Assembly (NCBI GenBank): GCA_944391805.1
Contig: CALXUY010000084.1
Location: 1-56,124 of the forward strand
Direction: 5' to 3'
Length of the DNA stretch: 56,124 bases
Source of the DNA: an uncultured Clostridia bacterium
Lineage (GTDB): Bacteria > Bacillota > Clostridia > Oscillospirales > CAG-272
The notes under the pieces were generated by a model. It searched no databases, had not been told where the DNA came from, and worked only from the letters and a program-made list of their open reading frames with translations. Numbering within the stretch: position 1 is the stretch's first letter; the number at the start of each line of letters is the position of its first letter. This document shows positions 44,435 to 53,171 of this stretch, one piece after another. Made by a program: the position numbers and the translations under genes.

Positions 44435-46255
44435 CTAATTGGCTCCGACCTTCAGATTGCCCTCTGCCCGGAGCGCTTCAAAGCTGCCGGCATTGTAAAC
44501 CACGGTGTAGGCCGGACCTTCGGTGCGCACGCCGTCCCGCACGGCCCATGGGCGGATGACAAAGGTGACCTCCCCCTCTGCCGCGGGAATGCCGGTCAGG
44601 ACAAGGGCGGCAAACCAGCTCCCCCCCTGCGCGGCAATTTCCTTCAGCTCCCCGTCCTCCGAGGCGAGAAGCGTGCGATAGACCGTTTGGATGCGGTAGG
44701 ATTTCGAGGCGAGCGTCTCCCCTCCGGCCGCGGCGCTCAGCTCAAATCCGACCTCCGAGCAGGCCAGATCCCGGACCTCCGCCAGAAAACGGACGCTGTA
44801 TTCGCCCGCCTCGGCAGAGGTCTCCTGCACGCCGCGAATGGCGATCGGATTGCGGTACGCCACCAGATTGCGGATACCGTACACATCGCCGTTCCGCCCG
44901 GTCACGCGCAGAATGCCCCGTGTATACGGAAGCTCGGCAGCGTTGTAGGATTCAATCAGCCTCCACGACTGCGCCGTTTCGTCAAAGCAATAAAAGAACA
45001 AGCCGTTTTCATCCTCGGTGATCCGGATGCGGCAGGAATCGCCCTCCTCGCCCCGGCGGGGAACCGTGACGCAGTCGGAAGCACCGGCATTATCCACATT
45101 CACGCTGGAGGCAGACACCAGCCCCCGGTTATACGGGTACCACCAAAGGCCGGTCCCCCGGAAAACGCTCGTCTGCTTGCTGCCGTCCGCCGCTTCCTCA
45201 TACACGCTCACACCGAAGGTGGGGTTGGACGAGGTGAGCGTCTCCAGCACCACCTCAAACTCCACGGTCAGGCCGCGCAGCCAGTGTGCCCTGTCCGCAT
45301 TGATGTATGGCCCGAGGTGGACAAGTCCGGAAAAGCGATTCAGCCCGCCCGTTGCTGCATCGACATTCAGCTCAAGGGTATCGGTTTGTGCGTTGTAGGA
45401 AGCGGTGGTTCCGCCTCCCTCCTCCACAAGGGTTTCCAGCAGCCCGGGGTTCCCGCGCAGCTCTTCGGACCGGAACAGCACCTCCGGAAAAGCGGGCGAC
45501 TCATCCGCCGGGGTTTTGGAAACCGTCAGGCTGCGCAGACCGTACACATCGCCCCGGCGCAGACGCAGCCACGGATTGCCCGCACAATTGAGCAGCTCCT
45601 CGGTCGGGTGCGCGGCAAGCAGCACCCATTCGGCGTCCGTTCCGTTCCAGCAGTACTGAAACAGTCCTTCCTCGTTTTCCAACACCCGAAAGCGCAGCGC
45701 GGTTCCGTTTTCCTTACCGGTTGAAGGCAGCTTTTTGCTGTTGAACTGATCCTTGGTCGGGTAGCCGTTGGTGGCACATACCCCCTGTGTGGGATACCAC
45801 CAGACGGACGGTCCTGTCTCCGCATTGAATGACGCGGAAAGGTTTTCTCCGGCTCCGTGCGCATAAACGCCAAGCTGAAACAGCGGATTGGCGTCCCCGA
45901 TGTCGGCCAGCACCACCTCATATTCCAGCGTCAGCCCGCGGAGCCAATGCTCCCGGGTGGTGTCGATCCAATCGCTGATGTCAAAAAACGCGGTATTCAG
46001 GCTGCTCGTTGCGGCTGTGGTATCCGCAAGATAAAGTCCGCTCTCCTCGTCATAGGAAAACGCTATGACCGAGCTTCCCTGCGGCTGTATCAGCGCAGCC
46101 AGCTCCTGCGCATCCCGGAGGTCGGCAAGTGAAAACAGCGTCTCACCTTCAGCCGCGTCTGCGGGTTCCGCCGCTCCCGCCGCCACCGGCAGAGCGCCGA
46201 ACAAAAGGAATGCACAGAGAGCCAAACACCATAAAGCTCTTGTCTGTTGTCTCAT
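44435..46255 (-). CDS. Secreted protein with two VYG repeats and an Ig-like C-terminal module
   Basis: A 606-residue secreted protein. The signal peptide (LWCLALCAFLLFGALPVAAG) precedes two repeats of about 200 residues (about 40-235 and 245-450). Each starts LFSLADLRDA / LFRSEELRGN, has HWLRGLTLEYEVVL / HWLRGLTVEFEVVL, WWYP, a CWN/CFD strand and ends GDVYGLRSL / GDVYGIRNL. The C-terminal about 130 residues resemble the end of the LamG protein at 23725 (GEYSVRFLAEV, YTVVYNAGSF). No catalytic residues are seen; it is probably a glycan-binding protein. AAAGGAG lies 12 bases before this ATG, so the start is a little uncertain. Confidence 0.78.
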   Translation of the reverse strand: MRQQTRALWCLALCAFLLFGALPVAAGAAEPADAAEGETLFSLADLRDAQELAALIQPQGSSVIAFSYDEESGLYLADTTAATSSLNTAFFDISDWIDTTREHWLRGLTLEYEVVLADIGDANPLFQLGVYAHGAGENLSASFNAETGPSVWWYPTQGVCATNGYPTKDQFNSKKLPSTGKENGTALRFRVLENEEGLFQYCWNGTDAEWVLLAAHPTEELLNCAGNPWLRLRRGDVYGLRSLTVSKTPADESPAFPEVLFRSEELRGNPGLLETLVEEGGGTTASYNAQTDTLELNVDAATGGLNRFSGLVHLGPYINADRAHWLRGLTVEFEVVLETLTSSNPTFGVSVYEEAADGSKQTSVFRGTGLWWYPYNRGLVSASSVNVDNAGASDCVTVPRRGEEGDSCRIRITEDENGLFFYCFDETAQSWRLIESYNAAELPYTRGILRVTGRNGDVYGIRNLVAYRNPIAIRGVQETSAEAGEYSVRFLAEVRDLACSEVGFELSAAAGGETLASKSYRIQTVYRTLLASEDGELKEIAAQGGSWFAALVLTGIPAAEGEVTFVIRPWAVRDGVRTEGPAYTVVYNAGSFEALRAEGNLKVGAN

Positions 46256-46316
46256 ATCGGAAAATTTCTCCTTTCGTTTTGCATGATCGGGGCGCGCGTT
46301 TATTCTGGCCGGTTCC

Positions 46317-47837
46317 TCACCTCCCTTGGTGATTTCCGCAAGGCGCACATGCTTCTTCCTCCGCGTCGGAAAAGCGGAAGGAATACACGTCCGCATCCGA
46401 GAGGATGATGCGAAGGCGTACCGGCTTTCCCGCAAGCGTGCGCAAATCCCCCTCAAAATCCACCGTGCGGTCGATGGAATTGCCGAACAGCTCGCAGCTG
46501 CGGAACCCGTCAAGCGGCTTTCCGTTGCCGTCGGTCAGCTCCACCAGCATACTTCCCGCCGCGCTGGTTTCAAAGTTGACCGAAAGCCGGCTGCCGGAAA
46601 AGACAATGGGCTTTGTGGTCAGCACCCGCGGGGCATAGCCCGCCCATCGGCTGGCGAAGCCGTCCACCCGCAGTCCGTAGCGCACCAGCAGATTGCCGGA
46701 GGCCTCCTGCGTCCACCGCTTGGTGGGGGAAAGGAAGGAAAGCTCGGGGGCCTCGCCGGGATAGATGGACGGCGTTTCAAACATTCCCGCATTGAGGAAG
46801 CAGTCGCCGTACCGCCAGGACCAATCGTTTTCGGGTCCGGGGCGCAGAAAGGCCTCGTCCGGGCGGAACCAGCTGCGCCCGTCGCGGGAGCACATGAAGA
46901 GGCAGTCGGTTACGGTAAGCCCGAAGCGGGGGCAGTCTTTCATCCGCTCGCGGCGCTCCTCTCTGCCGCACAAGCGGTCGTAATTGGCGCTCCACGCATA
47001 GCGGTCGGTATAGCGGGCCGGAAAGCCCACCAGAATGTGCCGGGCGCGGTAGTACGGCTCCACACCGTTGGTGTACAGGTGGAAATCCCGGCTGTCCTCC
47101 CCGAAGGCCAGCAGCTCCGGCTCGCTCCAGTGCCGGAAATCCTCGGACTCCATAACCCGGATGTCCCGGATCAGATCCTTGCCCTGCCCGGCCGTCCCTG
47201 CGCCGGCGGGGGTCAGCTCGCTGCGGTGCCAGCCACGGAAGTAGCAGAAATATTTCTTTCTCACCGGGTCATAGTGCGCGGTATTGAGCGAATCGAAGAA
47301 CATCGGCCGCTCGTACAGCTCCCAGCCGTAGCGGAAGTGCACGCCGTCCGGGCTAACAAAGCACCGCAGATACCGCTGCTTTTGACAGACAATGCCGCAA
47401 ACGCCTTTGTAGCGCTCCTCCTCCGGGCAGGCCGGGTTGGAATCGCGGAACACGAACAGATTGTCGGATATGGCACCCGGCAGCTCCGGAATCATGGATG
47501 CATCCAGAACAATGTTGTTCTCCCGGCTCCCCTGAAACGCACAGATGCCGAGCGAGGGCTTTTCCCAGCGGAGACCGTCATGGCTTTCGGCAAGACAGAT
47601 GCGAACGCCTGCCGGCGCCCCCTCGCCGCTGGCATGATAATACATCCGCAGGCGATCCCCATCCCGGAACATGTTGATAAAATAGCAGTGGCTTCCCTCC
47701 CACGGGCGGTCAAAGCAGATGACCGGTTCGCGCCGCTGCGGACTGTGCATCCGCCACGACGCGGTGGTATGCTCGGGGTCGATCACAAACGAATCCCAGA
47801 ACACCTCCCGGGAATTCCCAATGAAAATTGCTTTCAT
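46317..47837 (-). CDS. Five-bladed-propeller glycosidase-like protein (GH32/43-like)
   Basis: A 506-residue cytosolic protein. Features of a GH32/GH43-type propeller are FWDSFVIDPEHTTASWRMHS near the start (an F-W-D block), RMYYHASGEG, AESHDGLRWEKPSLG, YKGVCGIV, FVSPDGVHFRYGWE and MESEDFRHWSEPELL, each close to a blade motif S-x-D-G-x-x-W. A beta-sandwich fills the C-terminal about 120 residues, as in GH32. No signal peptide is seen. It probably cleaves an imported oligosaccharide, but I cannot fix the family. The ATG lacks a well-spaced ribosome site (AAGGAA 13 bases ahead). The promoter lies about 300 bases upstream. Confidence 0.75.
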   Translation of the reverse strand: MKAIFIGNSREVFWDSFVIDPEHTTASWRMHSPQRREPVICFDRPWEGSHCYFINMFRDGDRLRMYYHASGEGAPAGVRICLAESHDGLRWEKPSLGICAFQGSRENNIVLDASMIPELPGAISDNLFVFRDSNPACPEEERYKGVCGIVCQKQRYLRCFVSPDGVHFRYGWELYERPMFFDSLNTAHYDPVRKKYFCYFRGWHRSELTPAGAGTAGQGKDLIRDIRVMESEDFRHWSEPELLAFGEDSRDFHLYTNGVEPYYRARHILVGFPARYTDRYAWSANYDRLCGREERRERMKDCPRFGLTVTDCLFMCSRDGRSWFRPDEAFLRPGPENDWSWRYGDCFLNAGMFETPSIYPGEAPELSFLSPTKRWTQEASGNLLVRYGLRVDGFASRWAGYAPRVLTTKPIVFSGSRLSVNFETSAAGSMLVELTDGNGKPLDGFRSCELFGNSIDRTVDFEGDLRTLAGKPVRLRIILSDADVYSFRFSDAEEEACAPCGNHQGR

Positions 47838-48120
47838 AAAATGTTGTCCATTCCTTACTGATTGTGTTGGCGTTGATGAGGTTCCCGTCATTTTCGGGTG
47901 TCAATCGTGGGCAAAGCCGACCGCAACGCGCACCTGCCCGCCACTGACCGTTGTCACCTTGCCGTATCCTGTCGGCCCAGCCCTGACGGATGTGCCCCTG
48001 ACGCAAAGTGCCGGAGCTGGCCGCACAAACCGCAAAAGCCCGCAAAAGCGCGTATTCAGCCGCTTTGCTGCCAAGGCGCAGACCGACATATCATCAAAGA
48101 AAATTAGTATTTTCAAGTAG

Positions 48121-48149
48121 AGTATACCATAATCAAACACGGATTGCAA
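48121..48149 (-). promoter_or_regulatory. Promoter of the propeller/VYG operon with long leader
   Basis: On the minus strand TTGCAA (48149-48144), 17 bases, TATACT (48126-48121). The leader to the first gene (47838 to about 48114) is near 275 bases, is GC-rich, and shows no known riboswitch or convincing gene. Confidence 0.7.
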
Positions 48150-48192
48150 CCCTACAATCGGACCAACTATCTGTACTTTTTACGCATGGCTA

Positions 48193-48221
48193 TTTACTTT
48201 TTCGGATAAGTATGGTATACT
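48193..48221 (+). promoter_or_regulatory. Promoter of the fourth AraC gene
   Basis: TTTACT (48193-48198), 17 bases, TATACT (48216-48221), divergent from the promoter at 48121-48149. Confidence 0.65.
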
Positions 48222-48267
48222 TCTTGAAGGAAAAAACCGGCGCAGCCGGGAGAAAGGGGAAAAGTCG

Positions 48268-49119
48268 ATGTTTCAATATTGCTATCCGCCCAATCAGGCG
48301 CACACGCTGACCTCGGAGCGGCAGAACTCGGCCGCGGATATCTTTGTCCGGGCCATCGGACACAGCATCCTTCAGCACGGCTATCTGTTTGAGCAGGAGC
48401 GGAACAGCTACGTGCTGCACTTTCTCCTGTCCGGAAAAGGCAGTGTGATGGGAGAGACGGTTTCGGCACCCATCGGTTTTCTGTTCACTCCGGAATGCAC
48501 ACAACAATACGTGGTGAGCAAGGATCCCGCAGATCCGCTCTGGGAGCAGTATTGGGTGATTTTCGGCGGGAAAAGGGTGCCGGAGCAGCTCGCCTCGGCC
48601 GGCTTTCGCTGCACCCCCGGCACCTTTGAAGTTCCGTATCACAGCCGGCTCAATCACATTTTCCGGATGCTGTTCCAATATGAGGCGTATCAGGATTCCG
48701 ACGACCACTTTCTGCTGCTCTCACTGCTCTGGCGCATCTTTTCCACACACAGCTACTATCAGCAAAACGGCAGCTCCTCCCCGCCCGTCCGGAATTCATA
48801 TGTGCAGAGCGCAATGCGGTTCATTCAGGGGCACTATCATTTGAAAATTGACGAAGCCTGCATTGCCGAATCGGTTCATATCTCCGCAAAATACCTGTAC
48901 AAGCTGTTTGTATCCGAGCTGGGGGTTTCCCCCATTCAATATCTGAACCGCTACCGCATTCAATGCGCAAAAAACATTCTCGAAACGCAGAGCATCTCCA
49001 TCCGGGAAATTTCCCGAACCGTCGGATTTTCCGACCCGGAATACTTCTGTCATGTGTTTCAGAAATACACCGACGGGCAATCCCCCTCCGCATATCGGCG
49101 CGCAAGTCAGTTGTTCTGA
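48268..49119 (+). CDS. AraC family regulator with AraC-type ligand domain
   Basis: A 283-residue regulator. Its sensing domain differs from the other three: RAIGHSILQHGYLFEQERNS, LLSGKGSVMGE, DPLWEQYWVIFGG. The DNA-binding part is typical (LKIDEACIAESVHISAKYLY, ISIREISRTVGFSDPEYFCH, QSPSAYRR). AAAGGGG lies eight bases before the ATG. It is divergent from the propeller operon and may also act on the operon to its right. A terminator follows. Confidence 0.9.
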   Translation: MFQYCYPPNQAHTLTSERQNSAADIFVRAIGHSILQHGYLFEQERNSYVLHFLLSGKGSVMGETVSAPIGFLFTPECTQQYVVSKDPADPLWEQYWVIFGGKRVPEQLASAGFRCTPGTFEVPYHSRLNHIFRMLFQYEAYQDSDDHFLLLSLLWRIFSTHSYYQQNGSSSPPVRNSYVQSAMRFIQGHYHLKIDEACIAESVHISAKYLYKLFVSELGVSPIQYLNRYRIQCAKNILETQSISIREISRTVGFSDPEYFCHVFQKYTDGQSPSAYRRASQLF

Positions 49120-49137
49120 CCTGATTCTGCATACAGA

Positions 49138-49181
49138 ATGCCCATAAGAGACGGGAACGCCTCTGTGGGTATTTTGTTTTT
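49138..49181 (+). terminator. Terminator of the fourth AraC gene
   Basis: ATGCCCA..AGAG (49138-49150) pairs with CTCT.TGGGTAT (49161-49172), followed by TTTGTTTTTT. Confidence 0.75.
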
Positions 49182-49250
49182 TGGGTTGTCCGCAGGATCG
49201 GCGCAGAGCAAAATGCCAAAGCTGTTCGCTCAGCCATCAAAGCAGCCAAG

Positions 49251-49288
49251 AAAAAAGGTCACTGCAGAGCTGCCGCTCCACAGTGACC
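49251..49288 (-). terminator. Terminator of the right-hand operon
   Basis: GGTCACTG (49257-49264) pairs with CAGTGACC (49281-49288); six T follow on the minus strand. Nothing else is seen in 49289-49420. Confidence 0.8.
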
Positions 49289-49420
49289 AACGCTTTTCAT
49301 CGGCGTGTTCGGAAACCGGCTTTTCCCCACCTCTAAAAGTTGCCCAAGGGCTGAACCAAAAGGAACCGACTCAGCCCCTCGTCATCTCATCTGCGGCGCG
49401 GCGTCTGTCAAATTGCCGGC

Positions 49421-50944
49421 TCAGAAAAGATCACTATTGTTGAAAACCTCATCGATCTGAGCCGAAATGGAGTCCTTCATAATCGCTCCTCTGGTTCTCC
49501 AGTTCAGCTTGTGCATCATTGCCTTGCCGGGCAACTGAAAAATATATGCACCGCCAAAGGAATACGAGGTAGACTGTCCCAAATCAAACACAACGTTGGC
49601 ACGGATCAGATCAAACATTTCGGAATGTACGCTGTCCTGAGAATACTTCAGCTTCATACAAACCTCAAACACCGCAGGCGTTATGGTGCGGTACGCGACG
49701 CTGCCAAAGTCCTCCAGAACCGCGCTCAGCATTTTTGCTTCGTCCGGAGTGACGTTTGAAACCATGCTCCACATCCGGCTGAGTCCGGGGCGGACAGTGG
49801 ACAGATATCCGTCTTGAGACGCCTCGTACTTGGGCATCGGAAGCACGCCCCATTTAAAGTTCGTTTCTTCCGCCTGCAGCAATTTCGCATAGGTCAGTGA
49901 ATCCAGATGAAACAGCGCGGAGCCCTTGGTAAAGATCGGACGGTCTCGTCTGGTGGCGTCTGCGTAATGCCCATCCGTATCCCGTTCGCAGAAAACATCG
50001 GGCGAATCCAATAACGCGGTCAGATCGTCGATCAGGTCAACAGCCGTTTCGCTGAAAAAGTCGGGTGCCAAAATCACCTTGTCTTCCGTATCGCTGTACT
50101 CAAAGCAGGTGAAGCCGCTGCCGAACCAAAAAGCGTCCAGGTCATAACCGGCGCAGGTAAAGCCCCATGAACCGATATTCGGATCGGTGCCTTCCTCCTC
50201 GGTGCGGATATTCTGGGTCAGCTCCATAAATTTTTCCAGCGTCCATTCCCCATTTAAAACGAGATCGGTTATCGAACCGAGGTCATATCTGGCAGCCATA
50301 TCTGTGTTGTAAAACATTGCCCAGATGCTATACAGATAACTGCTGGAAATATCGCCGCCCATCATGTAAAGCCGATCGCCGATCTGAACATTGTCAATCA
50401 GTGAAGCCGGCCACCAGGGCTTGTCATAACCAATATAGGAGCCGTCAATGGAATGGAGATCATAGAGCAAGCCCGCGCACATATACATGCCCTGACTGCG
50501 AAGATCGGTGGAGAAAAGCGAATATTCATTGGTATCCGCCAATACATTTGCTTCTACCTCCGCCAACAGATTGCTGCCGTCATGCGTAATCAGATTCAGC
50601 ATTACGCCAAGATCATCTTCCACCATAATTGTCGTTTTCCATATACTCTCATCCACAATATCCATGTCCGTGCTGTACTCAAAGAACATCGGCTCCGGCA
50701 TTTCACTGTAAATACGGGCAAGGACTGTGACCTCGGTTTTTCCGTAGTCCAATTCATCCACCGGAAGGTCGCTCATAATGTAGCCGTCGTCTTCTTCGCC
50801 GCCATTGTTTGTGTTATTCCCGGTGTTCCCGCTGGGGGTGGTTTCACTGCCGGAGTCTTCTCCCTTTTTTGTGCATCCCGCCAGATTCAATGCCAGCAGC
50901 AAAAATACCATCAGGATGATCAGAATTTTATTTTTACTTTTCAT
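49421..50944 (-). CDS. Extracellular solute-binding lipoprotein
   Basis: A 507-residue lipoprotein, lipobox LAGC at Cys24, then a Gly/Asn/Ser linker. The shared blocks are KPWWPASLIDNVQIGDRLYM, GGDISSSYLYSIWAMFYNTD, LNGEWTLEKFMELTQN and the C-terminal HSEMFDLIRANVVFD. It is the closest relative of the protein at 37229. GAGG lies five bases before this ATG. It is the last gene of its operon, after the anchored VYG protein and the propeller lipoprotein. The ligand is unknown; there is no permease. Confidence 0.85.
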   Translation of the reverse strand: MKSKNKILIILMVFLLLALNLAGCTKKGEDSGSETTPSGNTGNNTNNGGEEDDGYIMSDLPVDELDYGKTEVTVLARIYSEMPEPMFFEYSTDMDIVDESIWKTTIMVEDDLGVMLNLITHDGSNLLAEVEANVLADTNEYSLFSTDLRSQGMYMCAGLLYDLHSIDGSYIGYDKPWWPASLIDNVQIGDRLYMMGGDISSSYLYSIWAMFYNTDMAARYDLGSITDLVLNGEWTLEKFMELTQNIRTEEEGTDPNIGSWGFTCAGYDLDAFWFGSGFTCFEYSDTEDKVILAPDFFSETAVDLIDDLTALLDSPDVFCERDTDGHYADATRRDRPIFTKGSALFHLDSLTYAKLLQAEETNFKWGVLPMPKYEASQDGYLSTVRPGLSRMWSMVSNVTPDEAKMLSAVLEDFGSVAYRTITPAVFEVCMKLKYSQDSVHSEMFDLIRANVVFDLGQSTSYSFGGAYIFQLPGKAMMHKLNWRTRGAIMKDSISAQIDEVFNNSDLF

Positions 50945-51118
50945 ATCAACCTCACAATTCGGGAAGACAGGTCCGCTTCCCTCCCCTTTCATAAATTCGT
51001 ATATTGTATGGCTGAAACTCCGACATGCCCTTCATATCCAAACGCCTCAATAAGAGCGGTTGTTGCCGCAAAGTCACGCGGAGAATATTCTGCGTCTGTC
51101 GGAATCGATATTGAAAAT

Positions 51119-52855
51119 CTACTTCTTTTTGCGTTTGCACGCCGCCACTGTAACTGGGACCGTGGCTGCAAGCATGAGGACGGCCGCCGAGGGCAGAACG
51201 GCAGAACCGCAGCCCTTGTCCGGTGTATCGGCCGGGCCTGTGGCGCCGGGGGCTCCTTCGTCAGAAGTGACGGATGTGTCGGTGTTGGCCTCTCCGCCGT
51301 CGGTTGTGGTTTCTCCATCCGGATCGTTATCACCATCGTCATCGTCGTCGGGGGCAATCCAGGAGTTGGATTCCTCGTTTTTGTACATGGCAAAGTTTTT
51401 CATGCCATATACATCTCCGTTGCGGAAGGCAAACCACATATCGCCCTGGTTGAAATAAAGCTCGTCGGTCTCGGTGATTCCCATCAGCTTCCAGCCGTCA
51501 CCGTCATCGTAGTAAGAAGTGATCCCATACTCATCGCATATCAATTTGAATTTGACAGAGTCGCCTTCCTCCTTCTTGAACCCCGTAATGTCGTAAATAC
51601 CGGAAAATCCGCCCTCGCAATTGGTCATTGTCAGATTTCCGGAGGTCATATACCACCGGATTGCGCAGCCGTTATCCACATTCTCGAAATCGTCGAAATA
51701 CAACCCAATCTGGGCCATTGGATTGGAGTCATTGATATCAACCAGCACCAATTCGTACTCAACGGTATATCCCATAAAAGCGTTTTCCTTGCTCGAATCA
51801 AATTCTTCAAAGGAAAGCGTATTTCCCTGAATATTCCCGTTCTTTCTGGTGTCAAACAAAACCATATCGGCCTCATGGTCATATGTCACCGCCGTCTGAT
51901 TGGCGCCGTTCTGCCAAAACATGTAGCCGGATGTCGGTTCACCTATCGCAGGGAAAAAGCTGGCCACGTTTTTGGCCTTCCGGAAGGTTTCCTGAGAAAT
52001 GAGGTACTTGCTGTCGCTCTCCTGTGTCGGTTCCTTTTCAATTTCGGGAATGTCTCCGCCGGGATTGTCGCCGCTGGCGTCCGGCAGGAGCGCTTCGCTA
52101 TACACCGTCAGGTTTTTGATGCCCCATGTGTCCTTTGGTCTGCTCGAAAAGAACGCAGCCCCTTGATTGACCTTCAGATCGGCTATGGCATGACCGTCGT
52201 CAATGGCGATCCATTTCGCCGTTGTTTCATCATAATAGCAGTGAATCAGGCGCTCGGCTGTCTGTACCATGCGGAATTTGACTGCCGTTCCCTCATTGCC
52301 GTACACAATCTTTTCGGCAATGGTGTGCTCATACGCGGTGCCGCCCGGCACCGGTCCGACCGGATAGGCATTGACCGATGCCAGTGTGCTTTTTAACGAA
52401 TACCACCACATGGCAGGCCCGTTGTTGTCATCGTTGCTGTATTGCGGGTTCGAGGAATCGGATGTCTCGGAATAAGTATGCATGGTGAGGGTCAAATTAT
52501 TGGTCTCATTTTTCACGATCACCACCTCGTATTCCAGCGTCTTGCCCTGCAGCCAATTGCTCTGGGTGGTATCCGCAGCCGTTTGGGGAAGATTGAGCTT
52601 GAACAGCTTCCAGCTACCGGTATTGGTCACCTCAACCCGGTCTTCCTCTTCATTATAGACAATGGTTGTTGTGTCTGCGTCAACAGGAGTGAAAATGCTT
52701 TCAAGCTCTCCGTTCTCGTTGGCCGCGCGAACATCGTCCATGGAAAAGAGAACATTGTCGTCATTTTCTGCGGCGGACGACGCAACCGGAGCAAGCAGAG
52801 CCAGCGAGCTTGCCAGCATCGCGATCAGCGTCAGCGTGGATAAAAATTTTTTCAT
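51119..52855 (-). CDS. Anchored surface protein with two VYG repeats
   Basis: A 578-residue secreted protein. The signal peptide (LIAMLASSLALLAPVASSAA) precedes two repeats of about 210 residues. Each holds WLQGKTLEYEVVIV / MGYTVEYELVLVD, a WWYS / RWYM strand and a VKFRM / VKFKL strand; the second ends GDVYGMKNFAMY. A spacer rich in Asp, Gly, Glu and Thr follows, then KGCGSA, about 20 hydrophobic residues and CKRKKK. It is a paralogue of the 606-residue protein at 44435 but uses the Gly-Cys anchor. AAAGGA lies nine bases before this ATG. Probably a surface glycan-binding protein. No family name is known to me for the repeat. Confidence 0.8.
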   Translation of the reverse strand: MKKFLSTLTLIAMLASSLALLAPVASSAAENDDNVLFSMDDVRAANENGELESIFTPVDADTTTIVYNEEEDRVEVTNTGSWKLFKLNLPQTAADTTQSNWLQGKTLEYEVVIVKNETNNLTLTMHTYSETSDSSNPQYSNDDNNGPAMWWYSLKSTLASVNAYPVGPVPGGTAYEHTIAEKIVYGNEGTAVKFRMVQTAERLIHCYYDETTAKWIAIDDGHAIADLKVNQGAAFFSSRPKDTWGIKNLTVYSEALLPDASGDNPGGDIPEIEKEPTQESDSKYLISQETFRKAKNVASFFPAIGEPTSGYMFWQNGANQTAVTYDHEADMVLFDTRKNGNIQGNTLSFEEFDSSKENAFMGYTVEYELVLVDINDSNPMAQIGLYFDDFENVDNGCAIRWYMTSGNLTMTNCEGGFSGIYDITGFKKEEGDSVKFKLICDEYGITSYYDDGDGWKLMGITETDELYFNQGDMWFAFRNGDVYGMKNFAMYKNEESNSWIAPDDDDDGDNDPDGETTTDGGEANTDTSVTSDEGAPGATGPADTPDKGCGSAVLPSAAVLMLAATVPVTVAACKRKKK

Positions 52856-52914
52856 GATGTGCTTTCCTTTCTTAAATTTTGTCTTTGTTTGAGATGACAT
52901 ACTGAAACGTAAAA

Positions 52915-53036
52915 TGATGATCTGTGCATTTCCTCCTTTCTTCCATACACGTTATCTTCGGTCATGATATACCAGAGTGTCATATGATGAACTATGGATT
53001 TCCCCCTTTCCTCCGTGCGCGTTGCCTTCAGCCGAT
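52915..53036 (-). repeat. Imperfect tandem duplication in the 5' leader of the VYG gene
   Basis: About 54 bases at 52915-52968 resemble 52983-53036. Both read on the minus strand GGA-GAAAGG-GGAAAT-CA-AG-TCATCAT, so the purine-rich ribosome-site-like sequence is doubled. The gap 52856-53171 holds no other gene I trust. Confidence 0.5.
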
Positions 53037-53171
53037 GGAAGAATCGTCGGGCAACGCAAAACCTGCGCGGTGCTTGCCGCAAGAGGAACAATATGGCCGT
53101 TGCAGAAAGCCTCCCGCATCCTTCCGAATCCTTCGCAATGTCAATGGTCGTCCTGAGCTTTTCGCAATCGT

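Noticed and set aside
46326..47861. A 511-codon frame antisense to the propeller gene
   Set aside because: A mirror frame caused by high GC; no start signal, no motif.
47901..48149. A possible leader peptide of 62-82 residues before the propeller gene
   Set aside because: No ribosome site; composition looks like translated GC-rich non-coding sequence.
50989..51118. An open stretch of about 42 codons after the anchored VYG gene, in the place where a micropeptide might stand
   Set aside because: There is no ATG, GTG or TTG in the free part and it lacks the Y-x-x-P and D-x-I-x-T-S pattern.
50453..52396. A 647-codon plus-strand frame across the solute-binding and VYG genes
   Set aside because: It crosses two clear minus-strand genes and their junction and has no family motif.
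52857..52934. A 25-codon frame before the VYG gene that ends in ATGA with its start
   Set aside because: GGAGG is only two bases from its ATG and it lies in a duplicated leader; more likely untranslated.
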